Shown one piece after another: positions 1-7,543 of a DNA stretch of 64,000 bases. Numbering within the stretch: position 1 is the first letter of the stretch; every line of letters starts with the position of its first letter. Position numbers and translations under genes: made by a program. The notes under the pieces are model-generated. The model had not been told where the DNA came from, did no database searches, and was given only the letters and a program-made list of their open reading frames with translations. The DNA comes from Janthinobacterium sp. 64 (GTDB lineage Bacteria; Pseudomonadota; Gammaproteobacteria; Burkholderiales; Burkholderiaceae_D), in assembly GCF_002813325.1 (NCBI RefSeq), contig NZ_PHUG01000001.1, positions 4,216,001 through 4,280,000 of the forward strand, written 5' to 3'.

Positions 1-22
1 GGCCAGGACGGCGCTAAAAATT

Positions 23-57
23 AAAAAGGCTGCGCGGTGTGACCGGGCAGCCTTTTT
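23..57. terminator. Bidirectional intrinsic terminator downstream of engB
   Basis: Perfect 11-bp inverted repeat: AAAAAGGCTGC at 23-33 and GCAGCCTTTTT at 47-57 around a 13-nt loop. The GC-rich core is flanked by A and T runs, so it can end transcription on either strand. It lies 22 bases past the engB stop and would also serve a gene left of the window. Confidence 0.85.
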
Positions 58-78
58 GTCATACGGCGCTGATGATGC

Positions 79-828
79 TCAGGCCGGTTTATCCGACTCG
101 GTGCCCGGCGCCGCTTCCACGTCGTCTTCCATGTCGATCAGTTCGACCATCTGGGCCGCCCCATCTTCGCTGATGCCGGCCAGTTCCATGATCTTGTCGT
201 TGGCTTCGTCGATGCCGACTCTTTTCAAGGCCGAGAACAGTTGCACGGTGAACGGGAAGCCGACGCCGTCTTCATCCACGTAGCTGTCGAGCTTGGCTTT
301 CGCCTGGCGCAAGGCATTCACGGATTCATTGCGGTTCAGCTTATCGACTTTCGTCAGGATGCAGTGGATCGGTTTGCCCGTCGGCGCGAACCATTCCAGC
401 ATTTGAATGTCCAGGTCGGTGAACGGACGGCGCGAATCCATGATCAGGATCAAACCGGCCAATTGCTCGCGACGCTGCACGTAGTCACCCAGCAGGCGCT
501 GCCAGTGCAGTTTGGCCGAGCCCGACACTTCCGCGTAGCCATAGCCGGGCAAGTCGACCAGCAGGCATTCGATCTCTTCGACGATGGTGGCATCCTTGCG
601 GTGCTGCGCCACATGGGCGCCGCCGATGGAGAAGTAGTTGATGTGCTGGGTACGGCCAGGTGTCTTGGAGGCGAACGCCAAGCCTTTCTGATTACACAAG
701 ATGTTGATGGCGGTCGATTTACCGGCATTGGAGCGGCCGGCAAAAGCGATTTCCGGCACCGTGGTATCGGGCAGGTCACGCAATTGGTTGACGGTCGTAA
801 AGAAGCGGGCTTGCCAGAGTTTTGACAT
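79..828 (-). CDS. engB: Ribosome biogenesis GTP-binding protein EngB (YihA/YsxC)
   Basis: Small GTPase of the TrmE-Era-EngA-EngB-Septin group, needed for late assembly of the large ribosomal subunit. The G motifs are in order: G1 GRSNAGKST at residues 31-39, G2 threonine at about 60 in TPGRTQ, G3 DLPGYG at 92-97, G4 TKVD at 159-162, G5 SALK at 199-202. At 249 aa it is slightly longer than the usual 200-220 aa because of an acidic C-terminal tail (about 215-249). The ATG at 828 gives the expected short lead before G1. It is divergent from the cytochrome c4 gene across a 186-base gap, in which GGAGCGATAA occurs twice in tandem (851-860 and 862-871). Confidence 0.95.
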   Translation of the reverse strand: MSKLWQARFFTTVNQLRDLPDTTVPEIAFAGRSNAGKSTAINILCNQKGLAFASKTPGRTQHINYFSIGGAHVAQHRKDATIVEEIECLLVDLPGYGYAEVSGSAKLHWQRLLGDYVQRREQLAGLILIMDSRRPFTDLDIQMLEWFAPTGKPIHCILTKVDKLNRNESVNALRQAKAKLDSYVDEDGVGFPFTVQLFSALKRVGIDEANDKIMELAGISEDGAAQMVELIDMEDDVEAAPGTESDKPA

Positions 829-1014
829 GGGAGTAGTAAAGCAACAAAATGGAGCGATAAGGGAGCGATAACGCCAAGAAGCTATTGTACAATAAGGGAT
901 TGTTAATTGTTGCCGGCGTAGCAGCGATGCGGCTTGCGGCCCTGAAAATAAATCAAAAATCTCAGGCGCGCGGCAATGTCCACCACTAATTTCTCACTGT
1001 CTCAGGGTGCCTGA

Positions 1015-1686
1015 ATGAATCGTGCGTTTTCACCGTTGTTCAAATCCATGCTGCTCGCTTTGCTGGCTGTATCGGCAACTGCCTCCGCGGTCGAAGCACC
1101 GAAACCGGCCGTCAAGGCCGATGCCGCCAAGGGCGCGACCCTGTACGCCGATGGCGATGCGGCGCGCGGCTTGCCTGCCTGCGTGTCCTGCCATGGTGCG
1201 GCCGGCAACTCGACCATCACGGTCAACCCGAAGCTGGCCGGCCAGCACGAAAGCTATATCTACAAGCAACTGGTCGATTTCACCACGCCGGAGCGCAACC
1301 AGCCCGTCATGACGACGTACGCGAAGATGCTCAGCGACGCCGACAAGAAGAATATCGCCGCCTACCTGGGTGCGCAGCTGTCCAAGCCGGGCGCCGCGAA
1401 AAACAAGGATACGATTGACCTGGGCAAGAAAATCTACCGTGGTGGCATTGCTTCCAAGCAAGTTGCTGCCTGCGCCAGCTGTCATGGCGCGACGGGCAAT
1501 GGCATTCCCGTCCAGTATCCGCGCATCGCCGGCCAGCACCAGGACTACACGGTGGCCCAGCTGACGATGTTCCGCAGCACCAAGGCTGACGCCCGCAAGA
1601 ACAGCGCGCAAATGCACACCATCGCCGCCCGCATGTCGGATGACGAGATTGCCGCCGTGGCCGATTACATCGCCGGCCTGAAGTAA
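1015..1686 (+). CDS. Cytochrome c4, periplasmic diheme
   Basis: Diheme class I c-type cytochrome that carries electrons in the periplasm toward terminal oxidases. A Sec signal peptide (residues 1-25, cleavage near ASA-VEA) is followed by two homologous domains, each with a heme site: CVSCH at 56-60 and CASCH at 153-157. Likely axial methionines are M99 and M200. The length of 223 aa is typical. The ATG has AGGG (1004-1007) eight bases upstream. The next genes, resB and ccsB, encode the machinery that attaches heme to this kind of protein, so the neighbourhood is functionally coherent. A terminator hairpin follows, so it is probably its own transcript. Confidence 0.93.
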   Translation: MNRAFSPLFKSMLLALLAVSATASAVEAPKPAVKADAAKGATLYADGDAARGLPACVSCHGAAGNSTITVNPKLAGQHESYIYKQLVDFTTPERNQPVMTTYAKMLSDADKKNIAAYLGAQLSKPGAAKNKDTIDLGKKIYRGGIASKQVAACASCHGATGNGIPVQYPRIAGQHQDYTVAQLTMFRSTKADARKNSAQMHTIAARMSDDEIAAVADYIAGLK

Positions 1687-1735
1687 GTTTTCATAGTGGC
1701 AAGAGATTGCCAGGCGCAGCAGCGCGCATGAACGA

Positions 1736-1766
1736 GGGCGGCCGTCTCAACAGGCTGCCCTTTTTT
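1736..1766 (+). terminator. Intrinsic terminator after cytochrome c4
   Basis: GGGCGGCC (1736-1743) pairs with GGCTGCCC (1753-1760), with one G-U pair, across a 9-nt loop, and is followed at once by six T residues (1761-1766). It separates the cytochrome gene from resB. Confidence 0.8.
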
Positions 1767-1871
1767 ATGGCAAGGGCCAAAACTGGAGTATGCTGCCGCC
1801 TTGCGCGCAGAAACACTCTGCTCCATGCCACATTTTCTTGAAGATTGCATATCCCGTATGAGTATCCACGT

Positions 1872-3968
1872 ATGAGCACAGGCACGACCGGAATCGAGTT
1901 AAAGACCCAACGCCGCAGCCTGGCTGAATTCGTCGAGCTGGTCTCGTCGATGCGCTTTGCCATCAGCCTGCTGACCCTGATCGCCGTCGCGTCCATCATC
2001 GGCACCGTGCTCAAGCAGAACGAGCCCATGCCCAATTATGTCAATCAGTTCGGTCCGTTCTGGTTCGCCGTCTTTGACAAGCTGAGCCTGTATTCCGTGT
2101 ATTCGGCCTGGTGGTTCCTTGTGATCATGGGTTTCCTCGTCGCCTCGACCTCGCTGTGCATCGTGCGCAATGCGCCGAAGATGCTCAAGGATATGCGCAG
2201 CTGGCGCGAAACCGTACGCGAACAATCGTTGCGCAATTTCCATCACAAGCTGGAATGGAAGGCGCCGCTGCCGCGCGCCGTACTGGCGCAGCAGATGGTG
2301 ATGCGCCTGAAGGACGCCGGCTACGGTTCCAAGGTGGTGGAAAAGGAGAACGCCACCCTGGTGGCCGCCAAGCGCGGCGCGGCCAATAAATGGGGCTATA
2401 TCTTTGCCCACGGCGCCATCGTCATCATCTGCGTGGGCGGCTTGCTCGATTCGGAAATGCCGATCCGCATACAACAATGGTTCTTCGGCAAGACGCCGTT
2501 TTCCGGCAGCGGCGTGATCGCCGACATTCCCGCCCAGCACCGTTTGAGCCTGTCGAACCCTACTTTCCGCGGCAATACCATGATCCCGGAAGGCTCGTCG
2601 AGCAACACGGCCATCATTCCCCAGGCCGATGGCGTGCTGATCCAGGATCTGCCCATCACCATCCTGCTGAAAAAATTCCACATCGATTTCTACAGCACCG
2701 GCATGCCCAAGCTGTTCGCCAGCGATGTCGTCATCACCGACCATGTCACGGGCGAGACCTTCCCTGCCACCATCAAAGTCAACCAGCCGCTGCTGTACAA
2801 GGGCCTGGCCCTGTACCAGTCCAGCTTTGAGGATGGCGGCAGCAAGCTCAAGTTGACGGGTTTTCCCATGACGGGCAAGACGACGAAACGCTTCGATATC
2901 GGCGGCGAAGTGGGCGGCAGCACGCCGCTCGAGCGCAGCGATGGCAATTCCTACACGGTGGAATGGTCGGGTTTCCGCCCCTTCAACGTGGAAAACCTCA
3001 GCGCGGGCCAGGATGTGCGCGCCGTCAGCAAGGCGGAAAGCTTTAACGATAAATTTGCCGTCGGCCTCGACAAACGCCTGGGTTCGGCCGCGAAGAACGC
3101 GAACAACAAGGATCTCAAGAACGTCGGTCCTTCGGTGCAATACAAATTGCGCGACAAGACGGGCCAGGCGCGCGAGTACCAGAACTACATGCAGCCCGTC
3201 ACGGTCGATGGCGCCACCGTCTTCCTGGCCGGCATGCGCATCAACCCCAGCGATGCCTTCAGCTTCCTGCGCATTCCCGCCGACGACAATTACAGCGTGA
3301 CGGAATGGATGCGCTTGCGTGCCGCGCTGCAAGATCCCGCGCTGCGCCAGCAGGCCGCCACGCGCTATGCGGCGCGCGCCATGCCGCAGGCGAACGCGGA
3401 AGCCCTGCGCGGCCAGTTGCAGGAATCGGCGGCGAAAAGCCTGGGCATCTTTGCCGGCAATGGACAAGAGGGTGGTTTCCTCGCCATTTCACGTTTCCTG
3501 GAGAAAGTACCTGCGGCCGAGCAGGAAAAAGCGGCCGATATCTTCATGAAAATTCTCAATGGCAGCCTGTGGGACTTGTGGCAGGCGGCGCGCGCCCAGG
3601 ATGGCTTGAAAGCCATCGAGGCCGATGACAAGCACGGCCGCTTCCTGCAGCTGGCCACGAATGCGCTGTCCGACAGCTTCTTCTATGGCGCGCCCGTGTA
3701 TCTGCAGCTCGATGAGTTTACGGAAATCAAGGCGTCCGTACTGCAAGTGACGCGTTCGCCAGGCAAGAGCGTGGTCTACCTCGGTTGTTTGTTCCTCGTG
3801 ATCGGCGTATTTTCCATGTTCTATATCCGCGAACGCCGCCTGTGGGTGTGGATCAAGGATGGCGAGGGCGGCAGCGAGGCCCTGATGGCCATGAGCACGC
3901 AACGCAAGACCCTGGATTTTGAAAAAGAATTTGAGACTTTGAAGGCAAAGCTGCCGCAATCGGCGTAA
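1872..3968 (+). CDS. resB: Cytochrome c biogenesis protein ResB (Ccs1)
   Basis: Membrane subunit of the System II heme lyase, which with CcsB moves heme across the inner membrane and joins it to apocytochrome CXXCH motifs. About 698 aa, normal for the betaproteobacterial family. Visible features are N-terminal membrane spans (around FAISLLTLIAVASIIGTVLK and WWFLVIMGFLVAS), another near IFAHGAIVIICVGGLL, a long periplasmic domain, and a final span near the C terminus (VVYLGCLFLVIGVFSMFYI). I chose ATG 1872; an in-frame TTG at 1845 would add nine residues and cannot be excluded. ccsB follows after 64 bases, so the two are very probably cotranscribed. Confidence 0.93.
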   Translation: MSTGTTGIELKTQRRSLAEFVELVSSMRFAISLLTLIAVASIIGTVLKQNEPMPNYVNQFGPFWFAVFDKLSLYSVYSAWWFLVIMGFLVASTSLCIVRNAPKMLKDMRSWRETVREQSLRNFHHKLEWKAPLPRAVLAQQMVMRLKDAGYGSKVVEKENATLVAAKRGAANKWGYIFAHGAIVIICVGGLLDSEMPIRIQQWFFGKTPFSGSGVIADIPAQHRLSLSNPTFRGNTMIPEGSSSNTAIIPQADGVLIQDLPITILLKKFHIDFYSTGMPKLFASDVVITDHVTGETFPATIKVNQPLLYKGLALYQSSFEDGGSKLKLTGFPMTGKTTKRFDIGGEVGGSTPLERSDGNSYTVEWSGFRPFNVENLSAGQDVRAVSKAESFNDKFAVGLDKRLGSAAKNANNKDLKNVGPSVQYKLRDKTGQAREYQNYMQPVTVDGATVFLAGMRINPSDAFSFLRIPADDNYSVTEWMRLRAALQDPALRQQAATRYAARAMPQANAEALRGQLQESAAKSLGIFAGNGQEGGFLAISRFLEKVPAAEQEKAADIFMKILNGSLWDLWQAARAQDGLKAIEADDKHGRFLQLATNALSDSFFYGAPVYLQLDEFTEIKASVLQVTRSPGKSVVYLGCLFLVIGVFSMFYIRERRLWVWIKDGEGGSEALMAMSTQRKTLDFEKEFETLKAKLPQSA

Positions 3969-4032
3969 GCTGCGCTGAGTTGGATTGGCTGAGTTTCGGG
4001 ACGCTTGCGCGTCGCCGGGAATGGAGAAAATG

Positions 4033-5184
4033 ATGGAATTGGCAAACAAGCAAATATATACGCAGGAACCAGGATTTTTCAAGCGCCTGAGCCTGATCGA
4101 TTGGCTGTATGGCGCCGGCTTGCTGGCCGCCTCCCTGTTCGGCCTGATGCGCTTTGGCGCCTTCATGGATATCTATGAAAAGGCCATCTTGCTGGCCGCG
4201 GCGCCCACGTTTGCATGGCTGGGCTGGTACTGGAAGCCCGTGCGCTGGCTGATCCCCGTGGCGGCCGTGCTGTCGCTGTTCGCCATCGAGCTGTACGCCG
4301 GTCATCTGGACATGGCGAACCAGAAATTCTTCCTGAAATACATCTTGTCGAGCCAGTCCGCCATTCTGTGGATGGGCACACTTTTCGTGCTGTCGACCCT
4401 GTTCTACTGGATCGGCCTGGTGGCGCGCTCGGAATTCGGTTCGTCCGTCGGTTCCCTGCTGTGCTGGGCCGGCGTGGTCCTGGGCCTGACGGGCATGCTG
4501 GTGCGCTGGTACGAGTCTTACCTGATCGGCACCGACGTGGGCCATATTCCCGTGTCGAACCTGTATGAAGTGTTTATCCTGTTTTCGCTGATCACGGCCA
4601 TGTTCTACCTGTACTACGAGCAGCATTATGCGACGCGCCAGCTGGGCGCCTTCGTCATGCTGGTCATTTCGGCAGCCGTGGTGTTCCTGATGTGGTACAC
4701 GGTCACGCGCGACGCGGCCGAAATCCAGCCGCTGGTACCGGCCCTGCAAAGCTGGTGGATGAAGATCCACGTGCCGGCCAACTTCATCGGCTACGGCACG
4801 TTCGCCCTGTCGGCCATGGTGGCGGCAGCCTACCTGCTCAAATCGAGCGGCTACCTGGTCGACCGCCTGCCTTCGCTGGAAGTGCTCGACGACGTCATGT
4901 ACAAGGCCATTTCCGTGGGCTTTGCTTTCTTCACGGTAGCGACCATCCTGGGCGCCCTGTGGGCGGCCGAAGCGTGGGGCGGCTACTGGTCGTGGGATCC
5001 GAAGGAAACGTGGGCGCTGATCGTCTGGCTCAACTATGCGGCCTGGCTGCACATGCGATTGATGACGGGCTTGCGCGGCCGCGTCGCCGCCTGGTGGGCG
5101 CTGGTGGGCTTGCTGGTGACGACGTTTGCCTTCTTGGGCGTCAACATGTTCCTTTCGGGCCTGCATTCTTACGGAAAACTGTAA
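4033..5184 (+). CDS. ccsB: Cytochrome c biogenesis protein CcsB (ResC/CcsA family)
   Basis: Multi-spanning inner-membrane partner of ResB in System II cytochrome c maturation, belonging to the heme-handling CcsA/CcmF/CcmC superfamily. The tryptophan-rich heme-binding signature is clear near the C-terminal third (WGGYWSWDPKETWALIVWL). Histidines in GHIPVSN, KIHVPAN and AWLHMRL are the likely heme ligands. It is almost entirely hydrophobic helices, 383 aa from this start. ATG codons occur in frame at 4021, 4030 and 4033; GGAG at 4023-4026 is best spaced for 4033. It directly follows resB and upstream of msrP, with no terminator obvious between them. Confidence 0.92.
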   Translation: MELANKQIYTQEPGFFKRLSLIDWLYGAGLLAASLFGLMRFGAFMDIYEKAILLAAAPTFAWLGWYWKPVRWLIPVAAVLSLFAIELYAGHLDMANQKFFLKYILSSQSAILWMGTLFVLSTLFYWIGLVARSEFGSSVGSLLCWAGVVLGLTGMLVRWYESYLIGTDVGHIPVSNLYEVFILFSLITAMFYLYYEQHYATRQLGAFVMLVISAAVVFLMWYTVTRDAAEIQPLVPALQSWWMKIHVPANFIGYGTFALSAMVAAAYLLKSSGYLVDRLPSLEVLDDVMYKAISVGFAFFTVATILGALWAAEAWGGYWSWDPKETWALIVWLNYAAWLHMRLMTGLRGRVAAWWALVGLLVTTFAFLGVNMFLSGLHSYGKL

Positions 5185-5237
5185 AAGTAGGCACTTTAGT
5201 AACGTTTTTTTTGCATGACAGAAGCGTCATGAACGGC

Positions 5238-5282
5238 CCGGAAAAACTGGTGTAAGGTAGATCCAATCACCTTTTTCCGGAG
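5238..5282 (+). promoter_or_regulatory. Hairpin that pairs with the msrP ribosome binding site
   Basis: CCGGAAAAA (5238-5246) is exactly complementary to TTTTTCCGG (5272-5280). GGTG (5249-5252) and CACC (5268-5271) extend the stem after a 2-nt bulge, leaving a 15-nt loop. The last two G residues of the right arm belong to the msrP Shine-Dalgarno GGAG (5279-5282), six bases ahead of the ATG at 5288. No T run follows, so it is not a normal terminator. Sequestration of the ribosome binding site is an inference. Confidence 0.55.
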
Positions 5283-5287
5283 CCGCC

Positions 5288-6265
5288 ATGTTGATCAAGC
5301 GCAGTCCCAACGGCATCGAGTTGCCGTATTCTTCCGAAATCACGCCGCGCGCCGTGTTTGAATCGCGCCGCAGCTTCATCAAGCAAGTGGCGCTGGGCTC
5401 AATGTCCAGTGCGGCCTTGCTGGAAATGGCCAGCCGCGAAGCGTTCGCGCAAGGCAGCAATCCCAAGCTGGCTGCCAAATTGAATCCCGCCTATTCGGCG
5501 CTGGACAAGCAGACGGCCTATAAAGACGCCACCAGTTACAACAATTTCTACGAATTCGGCACGGACAAGAGCGACCCGGCGCAAAACGCGGGCACCTTGC
5601 GCACGCGGCCGTGGACGGTCAGCATTGAAGGCGAGGTCAAGAAGCCCATGACCCTCGATCTCGATGCGCTGTTAAAACTGGCGCCGCTGGAAGAGCGTGT
5701 CTACCGGCTGCGCTGCGTGGAAGGCTGGTCGATGGTCATCCCCTGGGTCGGTTATTCCTTCTCGGAAATCATCAAGAAGGTCGAGCCGACGGGCAATGCC
5801 AAGTATGTGGAATTCATCACCCTGGCCGACAAGAAGCAGATGCCGGGCGTGGGCAGCCGCGTGCTGCAGTGGCCGTATACGGAAGGCTTGCGCATCGATG
5901 AAGCGAACCATCCGCTGGCGCTGCTGACCCTGGGCATGTATGGCGAAACCTTGCCGAACCAGAATGGTGCACCGGTGCGCATGGTCTTGCCATGGAAATA
6001 CGGTTTCAAGTCAGCCAAATCCATCGTCAAGATCCGTTTCGTCAAGGAGCAGCCGCGCACGTCGTGGAACCTGTCAGCACCGTCCGAATACGGTTTTTAT
6101 TCGAACGTGAACCCGAACGTCGATCATCCGCGCTGGTCGCAAGCTTCCGAGCGGCGCATCGGCGAGGACGGGTTTCTCGCGCGCAAGCGCAAGACCCTGA
6201 TGTTCAATGGCTACAACGATGTCGCTTCCTTGTACGCGGGCATGGATCTGAAGAAGTTCTTTTAA
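5288..6265 (+). CDS. msrP: Methionine sulfoxide reductase catalytic subunit MsrP (YedY)
   Basis: Periplasmic molybdopterin enzyme that reduces methionine sulfoxide in oxidised envelope proteins, receiving electrons from the membrane heme protein MsrQ. A twin-arginine signal is visible (SRRSFIK, residues 26-32, followed by a hydrophobic stretch and AFAQG cleavage site), as expected for a cofactor-loaded export substrate. The conserved cysteine that ligates molybdenum is C143 in [10 protein letters not shown]. The 325-aa length fits the family. msrQ starts ten bases after the stop, giving the standard msrPQ pair. The start is set by GGAG at 5279-5282, which is partly inside a hairpin, so translation may be regulated. 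Confidence 0.95.
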   Translation: MLIKRSPNGIELPYSSEITPRAVFESRRSFIKQVALGSMSSAALLEMASREAFAQGSNPKLAAKLNPAYSALDKQTAYKDATSYNNFYEFGTDKSDPAQNAGTLRTRPWTVSIEGEVKKPMTLDLDALLKLAPLEERVYRLRCVEGWSMVIPWVGYSFSEIIKKVEPTGNAKYVEFITLADKKQMPGVGSRVLQWPYTEGLRIDEANHPLALLTLGMYGETLPNQNGAPVRMVLPWKYGFKSAKSIVKIRFVKEQPRTSWNLSAPSEYGFYSNVNPNVDHPRWSQASERRIGEDGFLARKRKTLMFNGYNDVASLYAGMDLKKFF

Positions 6266-6274
6266 GGAAAGACC

Positions 6275-6928
6275 ATGGCCCTCAACCCCACGCCGAGACA
6301 ATTGTCGCTATTCAAAAGCCTGGTTTTTCTGCTGGCGCTGCTGCCGTTTGCCCGCATGGTCTGGCTCACGTACACGGGGCAACTGGTGGAGCCACTGGAA
6401 TTCATCACGCGCGGCACGGGCGACTGGACCCTGTATTTCCTGTGCATCAGCCTGGCTGTCACGCCCTTGCGCCGGTTCACGCAATGGAATTGGCTGATCA
6501 AGCTGCGGCGCATGCTGGGCCTGTTCGTGTTTTTCTACGCGGCACTGCACTTCACCACGTTTTTATGGTTCGATCACTTTTTTGATGTGCAGGAAATGTG
6601 GAAGGATGTGCTCAAGCGGCCATTCATCACGGTGGGTTTCATCGCCTTCGTCTTGCTCATTCCGCTGGCCGTGACGAGCACGAACGGCATGGTCAAGCGC
6701 CTCGGTGGCAAGCGCTGGCAGTGGTTGCACCGGCTGATTTACATCATCGCGCCGCTGGGCATTTTGCACTTCTGGTGGATGAAGGCGGGCAAGAATAACT
6801 TCGCGCAACCGATACTGTTCGGCAGCATCGTCGCGCTACTGCTGTTAATACGCGTTTATTTCGCCTGGAGCAAGCGTGAGAAGAGCGCCAGGGCAGCGAA
6901 TGCCGCCACCCCGGTACGCTCGATTTAG
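6275..6928 (+). CDS. msrQ: Heme-binding subunit MsrQ (YedZ)
   Basis: Inner-membrane b-type heme protein of the ferric reductase-like family that passes electrons from the respiratory chain or flavin to MsrP. The 217-aa protein has about six hydrophobic helices. Conserved histidines are visible in FYAALHFTTF, RWQWLHRLIYI and LGILHFWWM, typical heme ligands of the family. AAGGAAAG directly after the msrP stop provides the ribosome binding site, so it is translated from the same message. It ends four bases past the stop of the opposing lptM gene, which lies on the minus strand. Confidence 0.93.
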   Translation: MALNPTPRQLSLFKSLVFLLALLPFARMVWLTYTGQLVEPLEFITRGTGDWTLYFLCISLAVTPLRRFTQWNWLIKLRRMLGLFVFFYAALHFTTFLWFDHFFDVQEMWKDVLKRPFITVGFIAFVLLIPLAVTSTNGMVKRLGGKRWQWLHRLIYIIAPLGILHFWWMKAGKNNFAQPILFGSIVALLLLIRVYFAWSKREKSARAANAATPVRSI

Positions 6929-7107
6929 CTCGCTGGCACGATGACCGGTGGCGGCGGCACGGGGGCCGGTTCGACGGGGCCCTTGGCGGGTGCGCCTTTG
7001 GCCGCTGGCGGCTTGGGCAGGTACAGGGCGCCGGGCTGGCCACAGCCCGCCAGGACGCTGGAAACCACAATGGCGGTGCCGATATAAAACGCTGAGGATG
7101 ACTTCAC
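6925..7107 (-). CDS. lptM: LptM-like small lipoprotein (YifL family)
   Basis: A 60-aa lipoprotein. The signal peptide ends in the lipobox LAGC (residues 19-22), immediately followed by the family signature CGQPGALYLPKPP, close to the CGxKGPLYxP consensus of LptM, a factor that helps LptD/E maturation at the outer membrane. The rest is a proline/alanine/lysine-rich tail. I chose GTG 7107; another GTG four codons upstream (7119) is possible. In many proteobacteria this gene sits divergently next to cyaY, as here, usually followed by lysA or dapF. Here it is followed instead by the convergent msrQ end, with a 4-base overlap of the two coding regions. Confidence 0.8.
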   Translation of the reverse strand: MKSSSAFYIGTAIVVSSVLAGCGQPGALYLPKPPAAKGAPAKGPVEPAPVPPPPVIVPAS

Positions 7108-7147
7108 GATTAGAATCACGGTTTGATTAAGATCTTTGGAGTGTAGC

Positions 7148-7477
7148 ATGAGCGAATCGGAATTCCTGGCCCAGGCCGAAGCCACCCTGACCCAGATCGC
7201 CACGGCGCTGGACCGGCTGAACGATGAAGACGTGCTCGACGTCGAATGCAGCCGCAGCGGCAATGTGCTGGAAATCGAATTCATCGACAACGGCACGAAA
7301 ATCATCGTCAACAGTCAGGCCCCCATGCGCGAAATGTGGGTGGCCGCCCGTTCCGGCGGTTTTCATTACAAGCGCGTGGGCGATGAATGGATCAACACGC
7401 GCGACGGCTCGGAACTGTTTGCGGCCCTGTCGGCCATGGCCAGCGAGCAGGCCGGCGCGGCGGTGGTCCTGAAGTAA
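7148..7477 (+). CDS. cyaY: Iron donor protein CyaY (frataxin)
   Basis: Bacterial frataxin of 109 aa that binds iron and modulates IscS-dependent iron-sulfur cluster assembly in the cytosol. The N-terminal helix carries the expected acidic ridge (LNDEDVLDVE), followed by the beta-sheet motif with NxQ-P-x-EMW-AA (NSQAPMREMWVAARSG) and the FHY/W pair around GGFHYK and DEWINTRDG. GGAG at 7138-7141 defines the ATG at 7148. It is divergent from lptM by 40 bases, so both promoters must overlap or sit inside the neighbouring coding ends. A strong terminator follows. Confidence 0.95.
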   Translation: MSESEFLAQAEATLTQIATALDRLNDEDVLDVECSRSGNVLEIEFIDNGTKIIVNSQAPMREMWVAARSGGFHYKRVGDEWINTRDGSELFAALSAMASEQAGAAVVLK

Positions 7478-7498
7478 TTCTGACTGCCGTGGCAATAA

Positions 7499-7530
7499 AA
7501 AAAGGGCAGCCTTTGCAGGCTGCCCTTTTT
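7499..7530. terminator. Bidirectional terminator between cyaY and mrcA
   Basis: Perfect 13-bp inverted repeat: AAAAAGGGCAGCC (7499-7511) and GGCTGCCCTTTTT (7518-7530) with a 6-nt loop. It serves both convergent genes, cyaY on plus and mrcA on minus. Confidence 0.93.
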
Positions 7531-7543
7531 GCATGATTACCGT

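Noticed and set aside
5185-5237. Intrinsic terminator between ccsB and msrP
   Set aside because: The T run near 5205 has no stable GC stem in front of it, and the later hairpin at 5238-5280 has no T tail, so no terminator is called.
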